Shown here: piece after piece, positions 1 to 10,554 of the stretch
Layout: each line of letters starts with the position of its first letter
Position numbering within the stretch: the first letter of the stretch is position 1
NCBI GenBank assembly: GCA_005406025.1
Contig: BGZK01001457.1
Coordinates: 1 to 64,000 of the forward strand
Reading direction: 5' to 3'
From: Eumeta japonica
Lineage: Eukaryota > Arthropoda > Insecta > Lepidoptera > Psychidae
DNA length: 64,000 nt
The notes under the pieces: model-generated
What the model saw: the letters and a program-made list of their open reading frames with translations, nothing else
Told to the model about the DNA's origin: nothing
Database searches by the model: none
Translations under genes and position numbers: made by a program

Positions 1-835
1 GTGAGTTTGTTTTTGTATACATTAATTCTATTAATGTAATAGAATTAATGTAATGCTGTCAGGCGTAACTTTTCAACCCATTTAATTAATCATTCCTGCT
101 GCCGCATCATTCTACTAGAGAAAATATTTCACTACATAATTAATTAATCTCTTAGGGCACTGAGGTGTCTACTGATTGAATTGTGGATTATTTTTTTTTG
201 TTTCCGAGTTCTCGGGTACTGAGCTCTCGATGCTTCGTAACCCTCATCCTCCATCAAAATTAAAATTTCCCCCATTTTTTGACCCTCAAGTCTCGTCACT
301 GCATTCTCGTTTAGACGCTATCGGCCCTCGGTCATTTCTTACATTTGATTGTTAATGATCAACTAGGGCATGCCAAGTAACCGATATTGATCGGAGTAAT
401 AATTAAAAAAGCATTCTTAAATGGTGTGCATTAAGAGTCATGCAAAATATCTTTAGTAATCCTCGATAGCGACAGACTACAACTACTGAAGATTTAAAAA
501 GTTATTAATAAGACAACATAATACACTATATATAAAGTTAATAACACAATATAATACACTACATAGAAAGTCTAAGCTATGTATTTCAACGTCATCAAAT
601 TCGATGAGCATGAATAAAATCTATAAAAACTACAAGTTTCTCCATATTAAAAGCATTAAAACTTTAATTCGAACATTTAAAAATCAATTGTAGTACAAAA
701 TAAGAACAAAAAATATATAAAAGAATATTTCAAAAAATTTACGAAATTGATTGGCAATAATAGGAATGTTTTATTAATATATCTAAACACTATATATAGT
801 AGAACCCACTTTTAAAAATAAAATTAAAGAAAAAA
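1..835. other. AT-rich stretch, no gene seen
   Basis: Low-complexity AT-rich DNA with many homopolymer A and T runs. I find no reading frame of interest, no RNA gene and no recognisable mobile element before the inverted repeat that begins near 836. Confidence 0.6.
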
Positions 836-903
836 AAACTTTTTTTAAAAAAAAAAGCTTTTATTATTTGTTAATAAAATGAACTAAAAAATTAAAAATA
901 AAC

Positions 904-1150
904 GAAAGAGAAACAAAAGGAACATACCTTCCCCACTGTATTTATTGACACACTATAGTATCTATTACCTATCCCGAATCCAGTTTCTGGCTAAAGGTTG
1001 CACGAATACCGGCTGGCTCTGCACTCCCGTCACCCTAATCCAAGCTAGAACCTACACTCCCCGATTTACGCTCCCTTCGGTGTATCGGGACTTGTCCTTT
1101 CAGTCATTGCGACTGGCTGAAGGTTGAGCGGTGATGATGATGATGATGAT
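904..1150 (+). mobile_element. Non-LTR 3' end or SINE inserted in the fold-back arm
   Basis: This segment interrupts the left arm of the inverted repeat: arm sequence stops at about 903 and resumes at about 1151, where the right arm is continuous. It ends in a (GAT)n tail at 1132-1150, as expected for the 3' end of an RTE- or CR1-type non-LTR element or a SINE mobilised by one. It is visibly more GC-rich than its surroundings. A 60-codon frame (945-1127) runs through it, but I do not recognise the product. Target-site duplications were not clear. Confidence 0.65.
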
Positions 1151-1152
1151 TA
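1132..1152 (+). repeat. (GAT)n microsatellite tail
   Basis: About six GAT/TGA-phase trinucleotides in a row. It lies at the boundary between the inserted segment and the resumed inverted-repeat arm, so it is best read as the 3' tail of a retrotransposed copy. Confidence 0.8.
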
Positions 1153-1643
1153 TCTCTAATAAGAATATACTTTATTAGTATTTAACGATAATTAATTCGT
1201 CTATGACAATATTCCATATATCGTACATAATTATATATTTTTAACACTTATACTGTACACCTTCATTATTAAATCTTCCCGTTTTTATCACAGTCCCAAT
1301 GTTATAAATAAAAGCGTGTTACATTTTGATAGCAAGAGGAAAAAGAAGGTGCTAAATGTTCTTAATTGTACCATCAAAATGTAACGCGCTTTTATTTATA
1401 AAATTGGATAAAACGGGATAAAAACGGGAAGATTTAATAGTTAAGGATATTAGTTTTAGTGGTAAAAATATATAATTAGATACGATATGTAATTATTTTG
1501 TCGAAGACGAAGAAGCTTAATTGTCGTTAAAGGTTACAATGCACTTATAAAGTGTTATATTTCTTATTAGAGTTAATTTATTTTTAACTTTTTAGTTTAT
1601 TTTATTAACAAATAATAAAAGCTTGTTTTTAAAAAAGGTTTAC

Positions 1644-2690
1644 GATTTGAGGAAGCTGAGCGTTTGCCGCTCTTAGGAATAGGGTCTATGTTTTCAAAAT
1701 TTCAAATGACTTTAAAATTTCTATTCAAAAACTTCTACTCATAAATTTTAATCTTTTTGTATCTTTTCACCTTTAAATCACTTTAAATTCTCTATCCGCA
1801 CATGAATTAGATTAAGATCGGGTGGGTCAAATCATTAATATTCCAAACAGTCAACATAAAAGATTTAAATATAAATATAATATTAATACATTTATATATA
1901 CAAAATCCTATATCATGTTATCATGCGTGGTTATACTATCATATTTACCACATTTCATTTCATTAATTATATTACTGACTATTTTATTATTAAATAATAG
2001 ACCAATTAAATAGACTCCCTATTTCGTACAGTGAGTAGACTTCACCAGAAGTCTCATCAAAGTTTTTGTGAGCCGGAACAATCACTGATAAAGTCAGCGT
2101 TTTATTGTTACGTCCTGATAAACAAAAAACCTTTAATCACTTTTGGGAATTCAAAAGATTTTTACGGATAAGACAAAAAATAATGTTCATTATAAATAAT
2201 AATGGGCGTAATACACATTCCTTGCAAGACCGAAATATTTTGTTGTATATTATATTATTTGCTATATATATATAAAAAATAGACACTTATAAACAACATT
2301 AAATATATTCCTCACTATGAAAAATCAATACTGTATTAGTTATTCTTTGAAAAGACAACAAAAAAATATGTCATTACATACACTTGTCCGTCATTATGAA
2401 CGAATCGTCAGCTCATTGTTATTAAATAAGAATGTAAATAACGGGTTTGAGTTTTTACCACAGATGACACGCCAAATAATTTTGAAATAAAATCGAATTA
2501 AATCACTGGCCGTTTATCTATAAAATCCCTTAAGTCAAAGATCTCGCTCATTGTTACATGGGCAAAGACATTCTAATAGCAACCTGCACAGAGTCAGAGT
2601 GAATAATAGTTACTTAGGGAAAACCCGTACAAGTACGATTTGAGCTCACGAACTAAAAGTTTCATACCTAATATTCTAATCTCTATATAG
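1644..2690. other. AT-rich stretch, no gene seen
   Basis: AT-rich sequence with poly-A/T tracts and a short TA microsatellite near 2266. The longest frames are short and AT-driven. No repeat family was recognised. Confidence 0.5.
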
Positions 2691-2694
2691 ATAT

Positions 2695-3290
2695 ATATAT
2701 ACTCCAGTCCAACGCCGTTCCACCGATCGCCATGAAATTTAGCACGTTTATGTATTTTTTGTTGATGAGATATCTACGCTATCTTCTTTGTTTTAATTCG
2801 ATACCAGGTGGCACTGCAGTATACTATCAACCGTTATACTGTTTCAACAGTATGGTTGAAACTTACTTACATGTAAGTTTATAACATCAATAACAATAGA
2901 TTAGATACATTACGATAGCGTCCATGATGGGGATTAGTGATTAGTGTGAGTTATTCAAATAGTAATCAATATTACTAGCTGGTAAGTTCAATATTCATTT
3001 ATAGCGAATATTGAAATTTAATGAGTAACCGCGAAAGGAATTACCTCGATTGTTATTTTTCTTCGATTTTTAAACATTCGCAGTTAATAAAAGTTTGATG
3101 AAATCGACAGATTTTTTTTTTATTTCGGGCAATTTTTTGTCGTATTTTCCCAGAATATTCATACTTTTTTTTCTTAGGGGTGAAAAGACACTTCGCAACT
3201 TCGTCACATGAACATCCCCATTCATCCACCAGAAGGCATACGTATAAATAGTGCTACCCGTGCGAAACCAGGGGGATCGCTAGTTATTTA
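2695..3290 (+). repeat. Dispersed repeat (lepidopteran-type), degraded
   Basis: The left end carries a phrase around 2716-2745 (CCACCGATCGCCATGAAATT). The right end, around 3250-3287, carries GTGCGAAACCAGGGGGATCG followed by CTAGT. I recall both phrases as the two ends of common lepidopteran interspersed repeats; related end sequence (GTGCGAAACCACAGGC) occurs at 7370-7385 in this window. Between the ends nothing is readable, so this may be one degraded copy or two fragments. Confidence 0.4.
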
Positions 3291-3299
3291 TATATTTTT

Positions 3300-4655
3300 T
3301 TATTGTTTATCGCAACACGCAATCATGTTGTCCAATTCCACCATAACATAGCATCAACTTATTGCGAGTTAATCTGGATTTGGCTTTCGACCCTGCATTA
3401 AATCCACAAAACTTTTTAATTGGTTTTCGCCAATATTACAGCATATTTCGCTTTTTTGTAATAAAACTTCAAAATTTATCGAATATCTACGTTAGATCTA
3501 TTCATTTTGAAGATAGAAAAACAATAAAAAATTGCGGAACACCATTTTTACTTTGCTTTTTTTAAAATTTAATTTATTAAATATTATGAATACTAGGCAG
3601 ATGCAAACAGCACACCTAAAGAGTTTTTATTGCAACTTTTTAAATATGAAATACAAAAAAACTTTTTCCCCGACCTAATATACATATTAAAAAAAAACTT
3701 GAAAATTACTCAGTGATCTCTTTCGTATGGATACCCCACAAGAACTTTTTACAAAAAATTGATGTTACTTTTCGACCTCCTTGCTTGTCATTTGTTCCTG
3801 GTTGCCTTTGAAACACTAATTGTATATTTGGGTTTCTTTCTTTAATTTGTGTTTGTTTGTTGATCGGTTTCTGAAATGAATATCTGTGGCTTACAGATGA
3901 ACAGATGGACAAATGTGCAAATGATATTATAATGGATTTGTGTTTTCCTAACTAGGTACGAATCTTAAATAAAAAAAAACAGATTTATTTTATGACAAAA
4001 GATTTTCTTGTTTTTTAAGTTTTTTTTTTATTGTGTATTATACATGCCGTAGTAACACATATTCTGTGAAAATTTATATTGGTTATAAATTACGATTTAA
4101 GTTATACAGACTTTTAAAGGTAGAATTGACAGAGAGACGGACAGACGGCGTAGACTTAGTAATGGATCCTTATTATTGTATTAATACTACCTGAAGTATA
4201 TTACAGTAGAGGCTTTATATCCAATAATAAAGGAATCGTCGTCATATAAAACGTATCATTTGCTTTTCAGATAATTTGAATGTTTCCTGTCTTAGTCTAT
4301 GTACCTATTCTAATAATGTAAACTATAACATAAATCAAAACAAAATATTTTTTGAAGCTTTAACTTAAGTAAAATATTCCTACTATTACGAATGCATTCA
4401 CTTTTTTGTTACGTGAAAATCAACTATACATTATTTCAGCTTTATTTTTTGCAATATATATAGCAATGAGATATAACCTACTTACTCACTTGCCTAGTGA
4501 TCTTTTGACTTTGAAAACTTTTCTTCAAACTCGGCAACATGAGGGAAAACCAAAATGGGAACACAGGGAGCCACTGTACCAAATAATCTATCAGTACCGA
4601 CATTCAATATTAAATACCCAAAGGTTAATATATAACTTAGATGATTGCAATGCCT
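3300..4655. other. AT-rich stretch, no gene seen
   Basis: Homopolymer-rich AT DNA. A fragment at about 4120-4150 (ACAGAGAGACGGACAGACGG) resembles the purine-rich tails of dispersed repeats found elsewhere here. No coding or RNA gene is supported. Confidence 0.5.
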
Positions 4656-4659
4656 TACG

Positions 4660-4880
4660 CGCTAGTGAAACATTTAGGACGACAATTAAACCGGGCCCGC
4701 AGAACGTCCAACTTAATTACAATTCTATAAATAATTAGTCGGACCCACTACGCCGGCCTGAATTAATAAAATCGGCCCTAAAATTGTTGAACGTGACTTC
4801 CTGGGGAGCTTAAAGCTACAAAGGACACTTAATTGGACAAGGATCTCGTTTGACCCACCGCCGGAGTCGGTGCCGCTCAC
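4660..4880. promoter_or_regulatory. Candidate regulatory patch with clustered homeodomain cores
   Basis: A locally GC-balanced segment in AT-rich surroundings. It holds at least five ATTA/TAAT homeodomain cores in about 150 bases (AATTAAAC near 4685, TTAATTAC near 4713, AATTAGTC near 4733, AATTAATAAA near 4762, TTAATTGG near 4829), set among GC-rich words such as CCGGGCCCGC. Such cores are frequent by chance in AT-rich DNA, so this is only suggestive. Confidence 0.25.
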
Positions 4881-4884
4881 GTTA

Positions 4885-5520
4885 TATACAAACAAGCAGA
4901 TGAATAACTTAGAACAGTAAAGCTTAGATGAGTCACCAATCAGAACCGACGGAAAATGTGAATTTTGATTACATGACGTGCCACAAATGAATATAGTTAT
5001 TTGTTTTACTTGGAAAAATATTTTTTCATTTGCCATGCGCTATTAATTTACACACACAAACCCGTTCCTAAGCATACATAATTTTGTCTCGATTATTTAT
5101 CAGCAATCAAGCCAAAATCAAACATGTTTATTTAAGTCCTAATTTAACATTGTACATAATCAGAATTGTATCACTGGTATGTAAACGTCTCCAACTAGTA
5201 GATAATAACACTGAGCTACCATTATAACTAGGCAAAGCCTAACGCGATGAATCCTTTAAATCCTAATTAAGATTTATGTTATGTAATAACGTGTTAAGCG
5301 GTTTACGATTCAGTGCTGTTAACAGTCTTCGTATCTAATTAGTGTTAAATATTGTAACATCATGATCATCAACTTCTTAGATCGCTAATTAATCATGATC
5401 CAAACATCTACTAATGTTTTAATTATTTTGTTTTCATATCAAACAAAAACGTGGAAATTATACATTTTTGTATACTAAATGTAGAAGCCGATTTTGAAGT
5501 GGTTTTTTTAGTACTTTGAT
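4885..5520. other. No gene seen
   Basis: AT-rich unique-looking sequence. A loose inverted pair of CATGATCAT-type words lies near 5360-5400. No frame or repeat is supported. Confidence 0.5.
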
Positions 5521-5525
5521 AATTG

Positions 5526-5560
5526 TTTAAATCGTCAGATTGTTAATCTGACGATTTAAA
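5526..5560. repeat. Perfect hairpin of a terminal-repeat sequence
   Basis: Sixteen bases (TTTAAATCGTCAGATT, 5526-5541) are followed by a 3-base spacer and their exact reverse complement (5545-5560). The right arm is the left terminal repeat of the element that follows, so the hairpin is a head-to-head pair of element ends. Related single motifs occur at 6394-6407, 6531-6545 and 6588-6598. Confidence 0.85.
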
Positions 5561-6407
5561 AAGAAAAGCTTCTTTTCTTTTTTTTTTTGAATTACTGGAT
5601 ATAATACAACGAATATAAAAATATTTATAGTGAAAATTATATCATTTATAGATATATTTAATATTTTGTTTTATCTTTATTTATCAGTATTTCAATCTTC
5701 ACCATCACTGGATTCGTCTTCGATGTTTGTTTCCACTTAGTCCATTTCCTCAAAATTTTTGTTTATGTAAGCAAAATGGTTATGATACTTTAAAATCTAT
5801 TATTTATTTTATGATATAGTATTAAAAAGAAATTGTACCTGAATCTAAAGTATTTCCTAGAATGTTAGGTGTTATGACGATTTCTTCGTATACTTCTGGA
5901 AGTTGATTGTTGATAATCAACTTCCAAGTCGGCTCTGATTTTTCCATTCACATTATTCCATCCACAGATTGTTGGTGATATTTCAGCAACGATACGATAA
6001 TGCGCATTACTTAATTAAATTCCAAAATAATCTTACATTTTTCCAATGTTTCTGGAGTAAAATTATGATTTTTTTCACAAGTTTCTTCTCCGCAAATTAC
6101 ACATTTTACACTTATATCACTCATTATTGTAATTTATAAAAAGCATATTGTATTAAATTCACAAAATATGACAACAAACAAACCAAAGCGTCGTACATCT
6201 ACAAAAGCGAACACATTATTGTGATCAGCTGAGATGGCATCATGGCGACAGACGGTTGGGTAGAGACGGTGTGACAGAGTGAGAGATAGAGAAAGAGTGA
6301 GAAGGAAAGAGAGGAGTGGAGTGGGAAACACATAGTTCTCAGCAGCTGTACGCTCCACACTTGATTGATGGTTTTATTTACTTCGCCCCATGAAAATCGT
6401 CAGATTA
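5544..6407 (-). mobile_element. Candidate DNA transposon relic with TAATCTGACGATTT ends
   Basis: The left end TAATCTGACGATTT (5544-5557) is matched exactly in inverted orientation at 6394-6407. A TA is present at both junctions, compatible with a TA target duplication. Inside, the minus strand carries coding relics: a Cys-rich N-terminal piece at 6011-6124, a 44-residue open stretch at 5865-5999, and a short acidic frame ending near 5695 that looks like a C-terminus (glutamate, aspartate and serine-rich). A purine-rich tract (6260-6320) lies upstream of the start. The frame is broken between pieces. It is probably a decayed, internally deleted transposon; I cannot name the superfamily. Confidence 0.5.
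6011..6124 (-). pseudogene. Cys-rich N-terminal fragment of a transposon-type protein
   Basis: A 37-codon minus-strand frame starting at ATG 6122-6124. Residues 8-16 contain a CxxC followed by a further Cys (KCVICGEETC), then FTPETLEKCKIILE, and a stop. The CxxCG...L..ETL.KCK.IL layout is one I recall from N-terminal zinc-binding domains of a repetitive arthropod protein family whose copies sit in transposons; in those the sequence runs on to a His/Cys motif. Here it ends after 37 residues, so it looks truncated or frameshifted. It lies inside the TIR-bounded element and its codons read cleanly. The function of the family is unknown to me; DNA binding is the usual guess for such zinc-binding ends. 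Confidence 0.45.
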
Positions 6408-6409
6408 TA

Positions 6410-6980
6410 ATATTTCCGTAATTTTTAAAGGATTTCCTTCAAAATAAAAAAAATTCAATCGCGCTCGAATATTTTGAAGTGACGTTTTTGTTTGCAACTT
6501 TGTTACTCGACCATATCCTTATGTCATGCTTAAATCGTCAGCTTATTGAAATATACACTTTTCTACGTGTACTTAACTTACCTTATCTTAATCTGACGCG
6601 CTCGAATTTTCGTGAGGATCGATTTTTTTTTACTAATCTGATCGGCTGCCCTTAACGCACGCCCCTATATTAAGGGTTCATACTTGGTAGGGGTACATAA
6701 TAAGGTGCAAGGACATGAAATTAAATAATAATTTAAATTTTGCTAAGTTAAGAGGCTGGAAAACGAGAGGGTTGTGGGAGCGCTGAACATTTGTAATCAC
6801 ATATATAATGCCAATGATTTTCATTTGTCCAAGCATCAGTTAAAAACTACTGAATGTATTGATAGGGGAATTCCACTTGCAGTTGGCTTTATGCTATTTC
6901 AATTCGAAATATCCTTTAAATTTTTTTTATTTACCTTCATAACTCATGACACTCAATGAAGTGGGAGGTTATGGCTAGTA
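6410..6980. other. No gene; scattered terminal-repeat motifs
   Basis: Contains two more copies of the CGTCAG/CTGACG terminal word (6531-6545, 6588-6598) and a repeated CGCGCTCGAAT word (about 6460 and 6598). This suggests fragments of further copies of the same element. No reading frame is supported. Confidence 0.4.
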
Positions 6981-6984
6981 TGTA

Positions 6985-7395
6985 TATATATACAAGAAAT
7001 ATAAAAGTGTGTTAGTATGGATGTTTGTCGTACGCTGAGGGCTGGACGGATTGTAATAAAATTTTGCATAGAGGTAGATCATGTTCTCGAATAGAACATA
7101 AAATTAATTTTATACGACAAGGTTACTTATAATTAAAAGAAAGTTGCATAAATACCAGTGAAAATGGTAAGCTGTTTTCAATAACCTCCATAGCCAAGGA
7201 AGGACCAGAATTAAAAAAGACAACTATTGGAACAACAAAACCGGAGTCGGACTTGACAATGGAATCGAATCAGAATTGACGACGATAGCAGGACCGCGAT
7301 CGAGACCAGAATTAACGGCGGTAACAGCTAATGTTAAAAAGGCAGAGATTCATTCTATGCACACGCGTGCGAAACCACAGGCATATTTGAATCAC
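6985..7395 (+). repeat. Dispersed repeat with hexamer-like interior
   Basis: Begins around GTGTGTTAGTATGGATG (7007-7023). It passes through GGACGGATTGTAATAAAATT and then a purine-rich stretch (7200-7320) made of loosely repeated GGAATC/GGACCG-type hexamers, and ends with CACGCGTGCGAAACCACAGG near 7365-7385. Both end phrases are familiar from lepidopteran interspersed repeats. The hexamer interior is the reverse-complement style of the interior at 48470-48660. Confidence 0.6.
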
Positions 7396-7649
7396 AAAAA
7401 AAAACAACCATTGCTCAATCTTAAGCCTAGCGAAACGGGCGGATAACGGCTAGTACGAAACAGAATGACTTTAGGAAAGTATGTCTCGATAGTAGGGCAG
7501 TTGAAACATCTGAAAAGACACAAAGCCAGATGTTTCAATGCTTCTCTAAACTCACTTCCAAAAACGCATGAGACATCTATGTTATAAACTACCAAAAACC
7601 TGTCACAGTCCGTACCCGCATAATGATTCGTATTTGAATCCAGAGCGAT

Positions 7650-7975
7650 GTGCCCTATAAATCTAGATCTATAAATCTACATTTCACATTCGGACGACAA
7701 GCTCGAGCGCAATTAGTCATTCGCTTAAAGCGACATGCGCCGCGTTCGAACTTCCGCGGGAACGAGCCGACTACAAATGGCCGTCGGCCCGCGCGAGCTC
7801 GGAAATTTCCATTCTGCGTTATTGCTCCGACGCATGAACAACCCGCGCAAACGTTTCGCCGACACGAATATTTGAAGAGTCCCGACTGCGGAAAGAATAA
7901 ACATAATTTGCGTGCGTCTTAGCCGTGCAGGGGGCACGTCGAAGCGTGAAACACGGCACATCGAATGAGGGCCGA
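7650..7975. promoter_or_regulatory. CpG-rich patch, candidate enhancer or insulator
   Basis: Visibly CpG- and GC-rich against AT-rich flanks. Motifs seen: GGAAATTTCC (7800-7809), a palindromic Rel/NF-kB-type site; GCAATTAGTC, a homeodomain-type site; and GTGCAGGGGGCACG (7925-7938), a CTCF-like core with two mismatches in its 5' half. Open frames exist here on both strands (7650-7922 plus, 7725-7961 minus), which is what GC-rich DNA gives by chance; neither product is recognisable. Confidence 0.35.
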
Positions 7976-7979
7976 GGCG

Positions 7980-8228
7980 ATGTTTGTCTTCGTCTGATTA
8001 ATTTTTGTTTGTATTCTCGCTTTCTGTAGCGCAGTTAAGAAGGTTGACTGTAACAAACACTGAGACTTTGGAATCGAAGGCCATCATCGATTCTTCTCTG
8101 TCTTGTTTTGCAAGATGTACACGAAACCACTTTTAATGGTTTGTCGTTACTGATGTTTAACTTCCTATGTCATGTAATGCATTTTCTGTGTAATAGAAAA
8201 TTTAGTCAATCGTAATTTGATTAGTTTT
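7980..8228. other. No gene seen
   Basis: Unique-looking AT-rich sequence between the CpG-rich patch and the TIR pair. Confidence 0.5.
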
Positions 8229-8870
8229 GAAGTTATACTTCTTTTGGTGCGTTTGGATGAGAGTGAATTTGTGAGCTGCGCGCGCACAAACGACATGATG
8301 AAGTTAGCCACAGAATAGAAATAATATCAACACTGAATATAGTTACAATACTGAGTGTTCATACTATATAGTACATAGTACAGAGTGTTCATGCTATATA
8401 TTACATAGTACTTATATTCATCCAGTTCTTGCAAAATATAGTATTCATATGAATAATCAATTTTGAGTATTAATTTTCTATAATTATTATATTTTTGTTC
8501 AATTTATTATATATATAAACATTATTTGTAAACTTTTAACATTGTGTTGTGAAAAATGTGAAAATTTGAAGTGTTTTAAATATTAGAGGTTAACCATGTA
8601 AGTATAATATATAGATATATTTCTAACGAACTTATTATTTTTCTAATAAATAATTGAATAATAAGTACACACACTCTTTTTTTAAATGTATTTGACTCAT
8701 TCACTTAATGAATAATGATTATATATTTGTACTGTATTGTTATATTGTTACGTTAATAAAACATTTTCAATTAAACAAAATCGTTTTGATTGATTTTAAT
8801 ATTTATTGTCGATTACTACTGCATTTGAGTTATTTTAAATATTATTCATACGCCAAAGAAGTATAACTTC
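8229..8870. mobile_element. Candidate element with 16-bp terminal inverted repeats
   Basis: GAAGTTATACTTCTTT at 8229-8244 is repeated exactly in inverted orientation at 8855-8870, and partial similarity continues (TGGTGCG against GGCG). Inside are a 30-bp tandem duplication (8353-8412) and, at 8595-8605, ATG overlapping a good splice-donor word (ATGTAAGT), as in a transposon gene whose first exon ends at its start codon. No transposase frame is visible, so this would be a non-autonomous copy. No target duplication was identified. Confidence 0.45.
8353..8412. repeat. 30-bp tandem duplication
   Basis: GAGTGTTCATACTATATA at 8353 recurs at 8383 as GAGTGTTCATGCTATATA, both followed by a TACATAGTAC word. 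Two copies with period 30 and a few substitutions. Confidence 0.8.
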
Positions 8871-8906
8871 TAACGCGTGTACATAAGTACACACACTCTT
8901 TTTTTT
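8661..8906 (+). repeat. Direct repeat pair of 23 bases
   Basis: ATAAGTACACACACTC followed by a T run occurs at 8661-8683 and again at 8883-8906. The second copy lies just outside the right terminal inverted repeat at 8870 and ends in a polypyrimidine-CAG acceptor-like word (TTTTACAG, 8903-8910). Direct repeats on each side of an element end can mark an older insertion. Confidence 0.6.
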
Positions 8907-9243
8907 ACAGTTTAATAATCAAACTACACTTTTTCTCGAATAAAAAAGCAAATGAAAAAGCTTTAAGAATAAAAATAAAAGAAAACCTCTCCTTCATTAA
9001 AATGTAGGTCGGAAGCGAAAGCTTCTTAGTCTCAAACACATTATTTTTGTCTTGTTAAGAAATATTTGAGAGAAAGTATTTTTATCAGAAATTATTTCAT
9101 CAACGTAATGATATAGCAAATAAATTTTTCATGAATTGCCGTTTTTACATGAAAATAATCATTATTTTCTATTTAATATAAACATATTTATAATTACATA
9201 TCAATTTTATAAAATTTAATCTATTGGATTTACATTATTTTTA

Positions 9244-9610
9244 TCAATTTTTATCCATAATTTCAACAATTCGCTCATTATTATTATTATCATCATATTC
9301 AGAAACTGAAACTATGGGCTTATGGTAACTAAAATAAAAAAAGAAAAATTTTGATTCAAATCTGTGCAAATTTCTTGTATAAACGGCATAAATTGTAGAT
9401 TTATTTCTTGTGCGTGTAGAAAAATTTTTCTAAAAAAGTTTTTTACAATGTTTTTCAGACTACTCTACCGATAAATTCCCAAGTTCACTACCACTTCTGC
9501 TCCAAAACAACGTTGACGGTGATAAACTGCATCAAAATCTATGGATTCATTCGAGAAACATCGTTAACGGAAATTTGTAAAAAGAGTTCTTTTCATTTGA
9601 TGAAATTCTT
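9244..9610 (-). pseudogene. Exon-like minus-strand relic, unknown protein
   Basis: On the minus strand a polypyrimidine tract and AG (acceptor at 9329-9330) is followed by a 27-residue open frame (9328-9244). It is rich in Asn, Asp and Glu near its end (SEYDDNNNNERIVEIMDKN) and has a TGA stop. About 130 bases upstream, another minus-strand frame near 9455-9545 contains DAVYHRQRC, a layout I associate with the second half of a zinc-binding domain in repetitive arthropod proteins. Together they look like two exons of a decayed transposon-encoded protein, perhaps the same broad type as the relic at 6011-6124. Frames are interrupted; function unknown. Confidence 0.28.
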
Positions 9611-9614
9611 AATG

Positions 9615-10550
9615 GATTGATGTTTGACGCTCAGTCACTTTTTTTTTGTTTAAATAACTGCGTCGGATAGAATAAAGCAGATATAAATCAAACCTTTTCC
9701 AAAGACATCATAGTTGAAAAATTAGACAAAAAAAAAGCGATTCTTAATGCATACAGAGTTTTCAATTGTGAGTGCTCAAAACGTATAAGAATTATATTTT
9801 TTAACTCGAAAAGCTTAAAAAGACAATAAAATCGATCTTTTGAGCATGATGAGCTCAATAATATACTGTTCTTATATTTTTATCACTATGACCTGAAGGG
9901 GTTAACCTTATTCCAAATTTTTGAACTCAAAAACTCAAAAATAATATTAATAACTCAAGGAGCACAAAAACACATAAATAAATATAATAGAGGAAAGTTA
10001 GCGTTAAACGGGTAGACGATGCCCTACAGAGTCAACCGCTTTACAGTTTTTTTTTAATAAAAATCGAACCGCACGTTTGATCGCAATTATTATTTGTAGA
10101 ATAGTTTTTTTAAATATATTTGTAATATTAATAATCAATCGCTTACGTAAATAATATGTGTGCACGTATATATTTTATATGTTAAATAACAAAACTCATG
10201 TCAAAACCGTTAAAACCTAGTTAACCTGGTTATCACTGTAATAACATCTAGGAAGACTTGCGTATATTATTTGAGATATGCTATTAATTATTAACAAAAC
10301 AATACGTATATTATTTTAGTGAATAGTGTTATAGCACATGTTCAAGATCAATATTAGAATGTTAAAATTTTGGCGAAAATGCCCGCGTATTTACTGATAT
10401 TCTGAATTTTGCTCTGACGCACCTACGAAGTTTATATACTTTCAAATATATTTGATTACCACATCGCTATACTGAAATCGTTATTGGCACGACTTATACG
10501 AAAATGTACAAAATATATTGTTTGAGCAAATAAATTTGAATCGTCGAACA
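9615..10550. other. AT-rich stretch, no gene seen
   Basis: Long runs of A and T with no sustained reading frame and no recognised repeat. Confidence 0.5.
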
Positions 10551-10554
10551 TAAT

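Larger units (their letters stand above)
836..1643. repeat. Large fold-back inverted repeat (hairpin MITE-like)
   Basis: The outer left arm (about 836-902) matches the reverse complement of about 1567-1643, including AAGCTTTTATTATTTG. The inner left arm (about 1152-1330) matches the reverse complement of about 1373-1560: for example AAATCTTCCCGTTTTTATC near 1275 is mirrored near 1420, and ACATTTTGAT at 1321-1330 is mirrored at 1373-1382. The loop is about 42 bases (1331-1372). The arms differ by substitutions and small indels, so the structure is old. The left arm is split by about 250 bases that have no counterpart in the right arm. This is the signature of a fold-back element or a long-hairpin MITE. 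I cannot assign a superfamily, and no target-site duplication was evident. Confidence 0.88.

Noticed and set aside
4406..4738. 110-codon open frame considered as a gene
   Set aside because: No recognisable motif; it crosses from AT-rich sequence into a GC-balanced patch without a change in reading quality, so coding is unlikely.
9244..9328. Terminal exon of a host gene
   Set aside because: Acceptor and short acidic frame are plausible, but the upstream frame is interrupted and resembles transposon-encoded zinc-binding relics.
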